Origin: Ruminococcus flavefaciens
GTDB lineage: Bacteria > Bacillota > Clostridia > Oscillospirales > Ruminococcaceae
Direction of reading: 5' to 3'
Assembly: GCA_004554385.1 (NCBI GenBank)
Contig: SFMO01000048.1
Coordinates: forward strand, 1-34,303
DNA length: 34,303 nt
Positions within the stretch are counted from its first letter, which is position 1; every line of letters begins with the position of its first letter. The notes under the pieces are model-generated. The model was not told the origin of the DNA and ran no database searches. It worked only from the letters and a program-made list of their open reading frames with translations. Of this stretch, positions 8,355 through 15,879 are shown piece by piece. Made by a program: the position numbers and the translations under genes.

Positions 8355-8382
8355 TTATAACATATAAGTGTGAAAATAGCAA
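8355..8382 (-). repeat. Copy 2 of 28-bp direct repeat; reads as a minus-strand promoter
   Basis: Read on the minus strand it is TTGCTA, 17 nt, TATAA, with the next base giving TATAAG. It starts 96 bp from copy 1 and differs from it at two positions, both in the spacer. A terminator-like hairpin follows immediately on that strand. Confidence 0.6.
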
Positions 8383-8386
8383 CACA

Positions 8387-8419
8387 AAAACCTGCACTTT
8401 TCAGTGCAGGTTTTATTTT
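8387..8419. terminator. Bidirectional rho-independent terminator between ackA and the DUF3737 gene
   Basis: A perfect 12-bp stem (8387-8398 with 8403-8414) around TTTC has T-rich tails on both strands. It sits between convergent genes and can end both transcripts. Confidence 0.9.
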
Positions 8420-9258
8420 TAGCCGCAGATTATCTTTGTGCGTGATACATCGACATTTTCGTTCTCCATAATGAGCTCACCAATCGATTCAGCCATTATT
8501 AGTCCGCCTGCAGGGTTTTTAACACTGTCTATGCCCCCCTTTATATCGGCGCTTATATTGTTCGAGTACTCAAAAGCAAGTGTTGTATTTGGAAGTTTAC
8601 AGTTTTTAAGCACAAGATTTTCCATAAAGCACATTCCCTGAAGGCTCTCCACAGTACAGTTAACAAGTGTGATATTACGAGAATTCCAGCCAAAATACAT
8701 TCCCTTTATTACTGAATCGTATATGACCACATTTTCGGAATTCCAGAAGCAGTCTCGTCCATTGATATTCACTCTGCGCAAAGTTGCGTTCTTGATGCCG
8801 TCAAAAGCGTTATTTCCCTCGAGCTGAAGCCCGGTTATCTCCATTCCGTCGCAGTCCATGGCAAAATAATCACCGATCACCTTAACATTGTCCATGCGCA
8901 CATTTGCACACTTCCACAGCGTTTCATTTCCGTTGGTGAACTCCACATTTTTCATACTTATCCCGTTTGAATGACGGAAGCACTTTTCAGACTCAACAAC
9001 GGTATCAGAAACATTTATCTCTGATGAATACCATATGCCTTCACTTCCGCTTTCACGGACAGTACAGCCGCTAAGCTTGACCTTTTCACTGTACCACACC
9101 GGGTACTTAGCGTCAAATATGCAGTCGGTAAGTTCAATGTAAGCGTTGTGCTTAAGCGGAGACTCGCCTTCACCGAAAACAGTTCCGCTTATTTTTAGTC
9201 CGTTACACTGAAACAGAGCTCTTTCCCCCGAAAAATGCTCATTAAGTATCTCTTTCAT
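8419..9258 (-). CDS. DUF3737-type right-handed beta-helix protein
   Basis: A 279-residue protein without signal peptide or membrane segment, so probably cytoplasmic. It consists almost entirely of short parallel beta-helix rungs with recurring patterns such as ITGLQLEGNNAF, VRMDNVKVIGDYFAMD and ITLVNCTVESLQGMCF. This matches the DUF3737 family ('hydrogenase'-mislabelled beta-helix proteins common in Firmicutes), whose function is unknown. The start MKEILNEHFSGERALF is the usual family start and has GAGGAG 10 nt upstream; the in-frame ATG at 9321 lies upstream of or within the promoter and is rejected. It is transcribed alone from 9310-9338 and ends at the terminator shared with ackA. Confidence 0.85.
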   Translation of the reverse strand: MKEILNEHFSGERALFQCNGLKISGTVFGEGESPLKHNAYIELTDCIFDAKYPVWYSEKVKLSGCTVRESGSEGIWYSSEINVSDTVVESEKCFRHSNGISMKNVEFTNGNETLWKCANVRMDNVKVIGDYFAMDCDGMEITGLQLEGNNAFDGIKNATLRRVNINGRDCFWNSENVVIYDSVIKGMYFGWNSRNITLVNCTVESLQGMCFMENLVLKNCKLPNTTLAFEYSNNISADIKGGIDSVKNPAGGLIMAESIGELIMENENVDVSRTKIICG

Positions 9259-9309
9259 AATAATCTCACTCCTCATAAAATACAGGTAAAAGTTGTGGTA
9301 TTTTTTTCT

Positions 9310-9338
9310 ATTATAACACACTTTTTTGTAAAATGCAA
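9310..9338 (-). promoter_or_regulatory. Sigma-A promoter for the DUF3737 gene
   Basis: On the minus strand TTGCAT is followed after 17 nt by a consensus TATAAT, about 50 nt before the chosen start codon. It is divergent from the sigma-factor promoter at 9398-9434. Confidence 0.82.
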
Positions 9339-9397
9339 CTGGTTTATTTCAAACAACTGCTATTTGCATTATTTGCCGAAGAAAAAACTTTATTTTA

Positions 9398-9434
9398 TGC
9401 AACACTTTACTTTGGTACTCCGTATGTGTATAAT
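9398..9434 (+). promoter_or_regulatory. Overlapping ECF-type and sigma-A-type promoter elements before the ECF sigma gene
   Basis: TGCAAC (9398-9403), 17 nt, then CGTA (9421-9424) resembles the TGAAAC/CGTA pattern of ECF sigma factors such as SigW. Interleaved with it, TTTACT (9406-9411), 17 nt, TATAAT (9429-9434) fits sigma-A. Autoregulation plus basal transcription is a reasonable inference. Confidence 0.55.
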
Positions 9435-9483
9435 GAAAGCACAACGTATACGAAACTGTTTTCAGCATAAGGGAGGTGGGACA

Positions 9484-10038
9484 ATGACAGACATGGATAT
9501 AAAAAGGCTGATAAGCAATTCGCCTGACAAAGGCTTCAAGACCCTTTTCAGCGAATACTGGAGCTATACATATACAATAGTTTTCAATGTGCTCCGCGGC
9601 ATCGGAAGCAAGGATGACATTGAAGATGTCACTGCTGATGTACTCAGCGATGTGATGATGAACTGCGATACCGAACACAATGGCTCTCTCAAGGCTTATA
9701 TCGGAACCTCAGCTAAACGCCGTGCCATTGATCTGCGGCGTTTCCTCAGTTCTCACAGAAGTATTTCAATCGATGAAGATGAAAGTCTCAGCATCCCGTC
9801 CGCAGAAAATGTCGTTACTTCAACAGAAAGCTCCCACATATCCGCTCTTCTCCTTGACAAGATAGAAGCACTCGGTGAACCTGACGCCGAAATAATAATA
9901 CAGAAATACTTCTATGACAGAAACTCCGCCGAGATCGCACATACTCTCGGTATGAACCCGATAACAGTAAGAAGCCGGCTGCGGCGGGCACTTAAAAAGC
10001 TCAAAGCCGCTATCAGCGAACTTGATATTACTCTGTAA
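9484..10038 (+). CDS. ECF-subfamily RNA polymerase sigma factor
   Basis: A 184-residue two-domain sigma factor. Region 2 spans about residues 15-80, with DDIEDVTADVLSDV in the region 2.2 position and a DLRR end. Region 4 is a helix-turn-helix near 125-180, visible in EIAHTLGMNPITVRSRLRRALKKLK. Region 3 is absent, as in ECF sigma factors. The start at 9484 has GGGAGG about 7 nt upstream; a longer in-frame extension starting at 9235 crosses the promoter and is rejected. The next gene begins 12 nt downstream and encodes a single-pass membrane protein, the usual sigma/anti-sigma arrangement. The promoter contains an ECF-like element, suggesting autoregulation. The ECF group and the signal are unknown. 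Confidence 0.9.
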   Translation: MTDMDIKRLISNSPDKGFKTLFSEYWSYTYTIVFNVLRGIGSKDDIEDVTADVLSDVMMNCDTEHNGSLKAYIGTSAKRRAIDLRRFLSSHRSISIDEDESLSIPSAENVVTSTESSHISALLLDKIEALGEPDAEIIIQKYFYDRNSAEIAHTLGMNPITVRSRLRRALKKLKAAISELDITL

Positions 10039-10050
10039 AGGAGGGTAAAT

Positions 10051-11718
10051 ATGAAAAAAAATATAAAAAATGTACTCCGCAGCTCTGATGACAAAACTCT
10101 TGAAAGAATCGCAGAGCGTGGAAATGCTGCCGACAACGAGACTGCAAGCCGCATCTACAACAAGTGTCTAACCCGAATGGACAAGGATTCGGCACAAACA
10201 GAGATGTATACAGCAGAGCCTGTCCGCCGAGCTCCGCGGTTTGCTCCAGCTTTTATTGCAGCTGCCTGTGCAATAATAGTTATCGGAGCAGTAGGCGTCG
10301 CAAAGAAGTTCAAAGCGCCTGCTCCGAAGCCTGTTGATACTGCACCTGTAATAGCTGCAACGGGAACTACAGTAAGCGCAACAGACGACGAACACAGAAT
10401 AGTTGATACAACTGAGACAAAGGCTGTGACTGTATCCGCAGCAAACACAAAAGCCGCTGAAACTGCGGTAACTACTGTCACTGTCAAAAATGAGCTGTGG
10501 AAGTCTACTGTACCTGCTGTGGGCGCTTTTATAAATACGACCAATACTACCGCAGGCGCTCCTAAGACTACAGCAAGAACTACGGCTAAGACCACAAAAG
10601 CCGCCTCAAAAACTATCACTGCAAATACCGTTACCACGGCTAAGTCCGGCGAAAAACATATGACTTTAGCAGAAATAGAGGAATGGGAGCGCAAGAATGT
10701 TCCTTCTACCCTTGTACGCGAAAGAGCTATCCTGAATGGCAAAATAAGCGCAAATTCTCCTCGTGTTACTCTCGCTCAGATAAAACAGATAATCTCTGAG
10801 AGCTCCAGCACAGACGAAATATACAAAAAGATACAGAATATCCAGCCCTATCCCGATGTTGAAGGCGGAAGCGGTTTTACCCTCATAGAATACTGGGTGA
10901 ACGGGAACAGTGACAATTATGTTTTGCTAAGTCCCGATGGAAAAGGTGTCCAGCTTATGGATAGAGTCAGCAGAAAGGTAACAGAGGTTCTGTATACCGA
11001 GCCGCGCGTAACTACTCCCCCTGTTACAAATAAACCCGAATACGCAGGTGAAATTACTATTGATGAGGTATTGAAGCTTGCAAAGAACAGCAATGATATA
11101 CAGTTCAGTGACTTCAAAAAATACTGTTCTTCTCCTGATTATTATGACACTTCATATATGAAGTTCAGGATCTCTGACCGTGAGGACTGGTATCTGAAAG
11201 TATCTGCCAATAACGGCGGAAGCGGCGTCATATGCGGCATTGGAGACAATATTGGTCACTACCGTATGGATATCCTCACAACACCGTATGATGAAGTACT
11301 CAAAAACATACACGACTGGACATACAAAGACGATGTTATAACAGCTCCCATAGCCGGTAAAATAAGCATTGACGACGTTATACGCATTCATCAGGAAAAG
11401 GGCGAAAATCTTGATCCTTCGGACTTTGCGGATTTTAACGATGACAGTTTCAGACTGAATGACAGTCAAATTGTCAAGTATCGTGTAACAGACGGCGATA
11501 AATACAAGGTATCAAAGGTGAATGAGGTTTATCTTACATTGTTGTTAGGCAGTGGCAGACCTCTGTTAGATGCTTCACTTCACGATCAGAACTTCATATA
11601 CAAATCGCACCTCATTAATTCACTTGATGAATTTGAATACAGAGGAACATTTATCAACTCTATCGACGGCGAACTGGAAGACACAAAATTTGGGGCATGG
11701 TTCTTAGATAATCAATGA
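10051..11718 (+). CDS. Single-pass membrane protein with repeated extracytoplasmic domain, candidate anti-sigma factor
   Basis: The 555-residue protein has a charged cytoplasmic N-terminus (1-64), one membrane segment (about 65-85, FAPAFIAAACAIIVIGAVG) and a long Ala/Thr-rich stretch (about 90-200). Three repeats of roughly 100-residue spacing follow. The repeats open with VTLAQIKQI (239), ITIDEVLKL (335) and ISIDDVIRI (438), and each contains a beta-rich half, e.g. MKFRISDREDWYLKV and VKYRVTDGDKYKV. No zinc HxxxCxxC anti-sigma motif is present. Position 12 nt after the ECF sigma gene, a GGAGG ribosome site and the topology support an anti-sigma or sensor role. Direct sigma binding by residues 1-64 is an inference. 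A terminator follows at 11728. Confidence 0.7.
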   Translation: MKKNIKNVLRSSDDKTLERIAERGNAADNETASRIYNKCLTRMDKDSAQTEMYTAEPVRRAPRFAPAFIAAACAIIVIGAVGVAKKFKAPAPKPVDTAPVIAATGTTVSATDDEHRIVDTTETKAVTVSAANTKAAETAVTTVTVKNELWKSTVPAVGAFINTTNTTAGAPKTTARTTAKTTKAASKTITANTVTTAKSGEKHMTLAEIEEWERKNVPSTLVRERAILNGKISANSPRVTLAQIKQIISESSSTDEIYKKIQNIQPYPDVEGGSGFTLIEYWVNGNSDNYVLLSPDGKGVQLMDRVSRKVTEVLYTEPRVTTPPVTNKPEYAGEITIDEVLKLAKNSNDIQFSDFKKYCSSPDYYDTSYMKFRISDREDWYLKVSANNGGSGVICGIGDNIGHYRMDILTTPYDEVLKNIHDWTYKDDVITAPIAGKISIDDVIRIHQEKGENLDPSDFADFNDDSFRLNDSQIVKYRVTDGDKYKVSKVNEVYLTLLLGSGRPLLDASLHDQNFIYKSHLINSLDEFEYRGTFINSIDGELEDTKFGAWFLDNQ

Positions 11719-11727
11719 TATCAGCAT

Positions 11728-11757
11728 AAAAGCTGCTGTTTTTTACGGCAGCTTTTT
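11728..11757 (+). terminator. Rho-independent terminator after the sigma/anti-sigma operon
   Basis: AAAAGCTGC and GCAGCTTTT form a 9-bp stem around an 11-nt loop, and the T-run includes one further T before CC. Confidence 0.8.
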
Positions 11758-11768
11758 CCTTTATCGTA

Positions 11769-11797
11769 TTGACAAAGACACTTATTTGGGGTATAAT
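11769..11797 (+). promoter_or_regulatory. Full-consensus sigma-A promoter for pyridoxamine kinase
   Basis: TTGACA, exactly 17 nt, TATAAT: a perfect match to the sigma-A consensus at both hexamers. It excludes the earlier in-frame start at 11786, which lies inside it. Confidence 0.9.
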
Positions 11798-11833
11798 CAA
11801 GAATTGATAATATATATCGAAAGAATGATGAAT

Positions 11834-12676
11834 ATGAAAAAGATCGTTTCTATACAGGACATCTCCTGCTTCGGCAAATGTTCGCTGACCGTTGCACTCC
11901 CCATAATATCGGCTATGGGCATCGAAACTGCTGTTATCCCTACGGCTGTACTCTCTACTCACACAGGCGAGGGCTTCAAGGACTATACATTCCGCGACCT
12001 TACAAGCGATATCCCCGCTATAGCAAAACATTGGAAAAGCATGGACTTAAAGTTTGATGCGCTGTACACAGGTTATCTCGGCTCGATGGAGCAGGTACAG
12101 ATAGTCTCGGACTTCTTTGATGATTTCAGCACAGAGGATAACTATATAATCGTCGATCCTGTCCTCGGCGACGCAGGCAGGCTCTATACCGGCTTTTCTC
12201 AGGATTTCGTAACAGAAATGAAAAAGCTCTGCGCAAAGGCTGATTTCATTATACCCAATATGACAGAGGTGGCTTTTCTTCTCGGTATCCCCTACACTGA
12301 GATCTACGATGAAGCCTATGTTAAGGACGTTCTCCGCAGGCTCGCCGACCTGGGCTGCAAAGTACCGGTCATTACAGGTGTGCACTACGATGACAGGCAG
12401 CAGGGTGCTGCAGCATACGACTCTGAAAACGATAAATTCTACTTTTCATTCGACAGAAATATCAATTCACGCTTTCATGGTACAGGCGATATTTTCAGCA
12501 GCGTTTTCTCGGGAGGCTGCGCTCTCGGTATGGACCTTCAGCAATGTCTTGATATAGCGGTAAAATTTACTCTCGACTGCATAGAGGCAACCGTTCCGCA
12601 TATGAAAGAGACCTGGTACGGAAGCTGCTTCGAGCTGTGCCTCGGAAAGCTAATAGAATATGTAAACAAGAGATGA
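11834..12676 (+). CDS. Pyridoxamine/pyridoxal kinase (PdxK/PdxY family)
   Basis: A 280-residue ribokinase-fold enzyme that phosphorylates the 5'-hydroxyl of B6 vitamers to supply pyridoxal phosphate by salvage. Diagnostic parts are GKCSLTVALPIISAMGIE near the N-terminus, VIPTAVLSTHTGEG, IVDPVLGDAGRLYTGF, PNMTEVAFLLGIPY and the anion hole/catalytic motif FHGTGDIFSSVFSGG. Three in-frame ATG codons lie together (11825, 11828, 11834). The last is chosen because GAAAG then lies about 10 nt upstream and the product begins MKKIVSIQDISCFGK as in homologues, but the first two cannot be excluded. It is a single-gene transcript with its own consensus promoter and terminator. Confidence 0.9.
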   Translation: MKKIVSIQDISCFGKCSLTVALPIISAMGIETAVIPTAVLSTHTGEGFKDYTFRDLTSDIPAIAKHWKSMDLKFDALYTGYLGSMEQVQIVSDFFDDFSTEDNYIIVDPVLGDAGRLYTGFSQDFVTEMKKLCAKADFIIPNMTEVAFLLGIPYTEIYDEAYVKDVLRRLADLGCKVPVITGVHYDDRQQGAAAYDSENDKFYFSFDRNINSRFHGTGDIFSSVFSGGCALGMDLQQCLDIAVKFTLDCIEATVPHMKETWYGSCFELCLGKLIEYVNKR

Positions 12677-12680
12677 TCTT

Positions 12681-12704
12681 AGAGCAGCTTCGGCTGCTCT
12701 TTTT
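12681..12704 (+). terminator. Rho-independent terminator after pyridoxamine kinase
   Basis: A perfect 8-bp stem AGAGCAGC/GCTGCTCT is closed by the stable TTCG tetraloop and followed by TTTTG. Confidence 0.92.
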
Positions 12705-12783
12705 GTTATTCCAGTTATTCCCTGTGATTACACCACAGAGAAAGGGCAATAATATCCTCGTAATCTTTTACGGAGGATATCTC

Positions 12784-13557
12784 ATGGCATACAATAAAGT
12801 CGTTATAGCTGGTATCAACACATCAGATCTCACAGTTCTGAAAGAAGAGGAAAAAATCACTCTTCTCAAGGAAATCCGGGCTACAGGCAGTAAAACTGCA
12901 CGTGACAAGCTCATAAATGGTAATCTTCGCCTTGTTTTAAGTGTTATACAGAAGTTCACAGGACGCGGCGAGGATATAGACGATCTTTTCCAGATCGGTG
13001 TTATAGGACTTATTAAGGCGATCAACAATTTCGATCTCTCTAAAGAAGTTCGCTTCTCGACATACTGCGTACCCATGATAAGCGGAGAACTCCGACGATA
13101 TCTGCGCGACAGCAGCCACGTCAAGGTCAGCCGCTCTCTTCGAGACCTCGCATACAAGGCTATACAGGCTAAGGAAAGGCTGACAATAAAGCTTCAGCGA
13201 GAGCCGAATATAGATGAGATAGCAGCGGAAACAGGTGAAAAGCGAGCCAACGTGGTCATCGCTCTAGAAAGCATTAGCGATCCTGTTTCACTATACGAGC
13301 CGGTATACTCCGATTCTGAGGATAACCTCTATATCATGGATCAGATAAGCGATATGAACGACGTTGAAAGCCGTATGGACGAACTGTCTATCCGAGATGC
13401 TATACGTGATCTTGGAGAGCGCGAGCGTAATATCCTGTATCTGCGCTTTTTCAGAGGCAAAACCCAGGTAGAAGTTGCAGACGAGATCGGTATATCACAG
13501 GCTCAGGTATCACGTCTCGAGAAAAATGCCATAGAACGTATAAAAAACAGTATATGA
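12784..13557 (+). CDS. sigG: Forespore-specific sigma factor SigG
   Basis: The 257-residue protein is colinear with SigG. It has the diagnostic N-terminus MAYNKVVIAGINTSDLTVLK, then NGNLRLVLSVIQKF, DDLFQIGVIGLIKAI, RFSTYCVPMISGELRRYLRD and VKVSRSLRDLAYKAIQ. The SigG-type stretch LYEPVYSDSEDNLYIMDQIS and region 4.2 KTQVEVADEIGISQAQVSRLE complete it. SigF lacks the N-terminal NKV...G.NTS.L element, so SigG is preferred. The start has GGAGG 7 nt upstream. In most spore formers sigG follows spoIIGA-sigE. Here it stands alone, between pyridoxamine kinase and a sugar transporter. No sigma-A promoter is evident in the 80 nt between the pdx terminator and the start, consistent with a developmental promoter, though none could be assigned with confidence. 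Confidence 0.9.
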   Translation: MAYNKVVIAGINTSDLTVLKEEEKITLLKEIRATGSKTARDKLINGNLRLVLSVIQKFTGRGEDIDDLFQIGVIGLIKAINNFDLSKEVRFSTYCVPMISGELRRYLRDSSHVKVSRSLRDLAYKAIQAKERLTIKLQREPNIDEIAAETGEKRANVVIALESISDPVSLYEPVYSDSEDNLYIMDQISDMNDVESRMDELSIRDAIRDLGERERNILYLRFFRGKTQVEVADEIGISQAQVSRLEKNAIERIKNSI

Positions 13558-13561
13558 GCCG

Positions 13562-13585
13562 AGCTCTCCTTTAGGAGAGCTTTTT
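13562..13585 (+). terminator. Rho-independent terminator after sigG
   Basis: AGCTCTCC and GGAGAGCT pair perfectly around TTTA, followed by TTTT and then G. Confidence 0.9.
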
Positions 13586-13606
13586 GTTGCTTTTTGACAT
13601 TTTCTA

Positions 13607-13635
13607 TTGATTTTCAGCCTGAAATGATGTATAAT
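13607..13635 (+). promoter_or_regulatory. Sigma-A promoter for the pectin-oligosaccharide operon
   Basis: TTGATT, 17 nt, TATAAT. The better hexamer TTGACA at 13595 is about 30 nt from the -10 and cannot serve it. No operator palindrome or cre-like site was recognised nearby. Confidence 0.7.
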
Positions 13636-13696
13636 TAATTATATGAAAGTTTTATAGAGAAAAACAAAATAGTCATTATATCTGAGGTCTGAGAGT

Positions 13697-15004
13697 ATGA
13701 AAAAACTTTTCAAAGCCGCAGCATTTTGCTGTGCACTTACACTCTCCGCCTGTTCAAGCAAAAAGAACACCTCTGTAACTGCTCCCGATGGCAAGCTGGA
13801 TAAGTGCACACTGCGCTTTTCCTGGTGGGGAGGCGATGACAGGCACGAAGCAACTCTGAATGCTATCGAGCTCTGGAACAAGAAACACCCTGATATCTTC
13901 ATTATACCTGAGTACGGCGGCTGGGACGGCTGGACGGAAAAAGTATCCGCTCAGATAAGAAGCGGCACTGAGCCTGACGTCATGCAGATAAACTATGACT
14001 GGCTCATCTCTATGTCGGAAGACGGAAACAGCTTCTACGACCTTGACAGCCTTGACGGCTTCCTTGACTTGTCAGGCTATGATGATGAGATCCTTTCCTT
14101 CGGGCGTATAGACGATAGATTCAGCGCTGTTACAGTATCCGTAAGCGGAAGAGGTCTGTTCTACAACTCGAATGTTTTCAGCTCTCTCGGAGCCGATTAC
14201 CCTGAAACGTGGTCCGAGCTCACCGCTCTCGGAAAGTCCTTCGGTGAGAAGGGACTCTACCCTATCGACCTTGATATCCAGTCCGGGGGGACTGCCTGGT
14301 ATCTGGCGGTAGTCTACATTCAGCAGAAAACAGGCAAAGAGTTCATTACACACGACGGAAAGCTATGCTTTACTGTCGACGACATCAGTGACGCACTTAA
14401 GTTTTACAAAAGCCTTGAGGATAACCATGTTATCAGAACCGTCAGGGCAAGGGCTGATGAGGACGGGAATGCCGCTCTTTACCAGTCTTCAGAATTCATA
14501 GACGGCAGAGTTGCAGGTGTGCTCGAATGGGGCAGCGCTGTGGGCAAATACGAATCTGTTCTGCCCGAGGGTGTTCTGAAAGCAGGTCCTCTCCTTGCGG
14601 ACGACAGCGGCAATAACAGCGGCTGGATGATAAAACCAACTCTCCTGTATGCTGTTTCCGCCAATACCAAATATCCCGATGAAGCCGCAGCATTCATAGA
14701 TTTTCTCATCAACGATGAGGAATGTGCTGAACTGCTGTGCACTTCAAGAGGCATACCCGCATCAAAAAATGCAGCAACTGCTCTCGAAAGAAGCGAAAAG
14801 CTTTCGGGGCTTGCAAAGGAATGTGATGATATGCTCCATAACACCGATACAGTCACCATAAGTCCATATATGGAACTCCCGAGAATGAAGAATTTCTATA
14901 ACACTGCCATCGGCGCAGTTTCCTACGGTACAGCAGACTGCGATACTGCCGCACGTCAGATGTACGACTCCATCAACGATTATCTGGAGAAGATAAAAAA
15001 ATGA
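13697..15004 (+). CDS. ABC sugar transporter substrate-binding lipoprotein (family 1, UgpB-like)
   Basis: The 435-residue protein has a lipoprotein signal peptide with lipobox LSAC, so C19 is the predicted lipidated residue. The mature part starts with a low-complexity tether (SSKKNTSVTAPDG). It then follows the COG1653 carbohydrate-binding pattern, with LRFSWWGGDDRHEATLNAIELWNKK, PDVMQINYDWL, FYNSNVFSSLGADYPETW and PDEAAAFIDFLINDEECAELL. Such proteins capture oligosaccharides outside the membrane. The gene overlaps the first permease by 4 nt and shares an operon with a GH105 enzyme. An unsaturated rhamnogalacturonan or pectin oligosaccharide is therefore the likely ligand, an inference from context. 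Confidence 0.92.
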   Translation: MKKLFKAAAFCCALTLSACSSKKNTSVTAPDGKLDKCTLRFSWWGGDDRHEATLNAIELWNKKHPDIFIIPEYGGWDGWTEKVSAQIRSGTEPDVMQINYDWLISMSEDGNSFYDLDSLDGFLDLSGYDDEILSFGRIDDRFSAVTVSVSGRGLFYNSNVFSSLGADYPETWSELTALGKSFGEKGLYPIDLDIQSGGTAWYLAVVYIQQKTGKEFITHDGKLCFTVDDISDALKFYKSLEDNHVIRTVRARADEDGNAALYQSSEFIDGRVAGVLEWGSAVGKYESVLPEGVLKAGPLLADDSGNNSGWMIKPTLLYAVSANTKYPDEAAAFIDFLINDEECAELLCTSRGIPASKNAATALERSEKLSGLAKECDDMLHNTDTVTISPYMELPRMKNFYNTAIGAVSYGTADCDTAARQMYDSINDYLEKIKK

Positions 15005-15879
15005 ATACCAGAAAATACCTCAATCCCGTCGGAGTCAGCAAATACACAGGTCTATTGCTGATATTGCCGTTTATAATCGGCGCTGTACTATTTATAATCT
15101 ATCCTTTTATCTGCTCATTTATTGTCGGCATGACTGACAGGAGCGGCTTTGCTGGATTTGATAATTTCCGCAATATGTTCAAAAGCAAGGATTTTTTGCA
15201 ATCTGCTGGCGTGACACTTAAATATACAGCTCTGCTTGTACCGCTTAAGCTCACAGTTTCACTGCTCATAGCCCTGCTGCTGAATACGGAACTGAAATAC
15301 ATTGGTGTGTTCCGAACTGTATTCTATATTCCTTCCATACTCGGAGCAAATCTTTCTGTTATTATTATGTGGCAGTATCTCTTTACCTCTGAAGGACTTG
15401 TCAATCAGCTTCTAATCAATGCAGGCTTGTCTCCTGTCAGCTGGTACGGAGACCATGATGCCGCACTTTTTATGATAGTTCTGCTCAGGCTCTGGGAATT
15501 CGGTTCAACTATGGTGATATTTCTCGCTGCTCTCCGCGACATACCAAAGGAGCTGTATGAAGCTGCAAAGGTTGACGGCTGCGGAAGCATCAGAGCCTTC
15601 TTTTCTATCACAGTGCCACAGATAAAAAACGTTATTTTTGTTAATCTTATCCTGCAGACGATAGCTGCAATGCAGGAGTTCAATGCTCCGTATATGCTTA
15701 CAGGCGGCGGACCTCTCGGAAAAACAAGAACAGTCGGCATGCTTATTTATGAGGAGATGTTCACCTACGGAAATGAAGGTATGGCAAATGCAATTTCATG
15801 GACACTCTTTGTGATGATCGCGGCTGTTGTAGCCGCTCTTTACAGGCTCACAGCCCGTACAAGGAGGGATATACAGTGA
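15001..15879 (+). CDS. ABC sugar transporter permease (MalF/UgpA type)
   Basis: The 292-residue membrane protein has six predicted transmembrane segments. Its cytoplasmic EAA loop reads ELYEAAKVDGCGSIRAFFSITVP, here at roughly residues 188-210, which docks with the ABC ATPase. GGGPLGKTRTVGMLIYEE near the C-terminus is typical of the MalF-like sugar permeases. It overlaps the binding protein gene by ATGA and the second permease by GTGA. That coupling indicates equal production of the two halves of the membrane channel. Confidence 0.93.
   Translation: MNTRKYLNPVGVSKYTGLLLILPFIIGAVLFIIYPFICSFIVGMTDRSGFAGFDNFRNMFKSKDFLQSAGVTLKYTALLVPLKLTVSLLIALLLNTELKYIGVFRTVFYIPSILGANLSVIIMWQYLFTSEGLVNQLLINAGLSPVSWYGDHDAALFMIVLLRLWEFGSTMVIFLAALRDIPKELYEAAKVDGCGSIRAFFSITVPQIKNVIFVNLILQTIAAMQEFNAPYMLTGGGPLGKTRTVGMLIYEEMFTYGNEGMANAISWTLFVMIAAVVAALYRLTARTRRDIQ

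Noticed and set aside
10155..10742. 195-codon minus-strand ORF rich in Val and Ala
   Set aside because: It is the complement of the Ala/Thr-rich linker of the candidate anti-sigma factor; repetitive codons keep the opposite strand open.
13595..13600. TTGACA as -35 of the pectin operon promoter
   Set aside because: It is about 30 nt from the TATAAT. TTGATT at 13607 has the correct 17-nt spacing instead.
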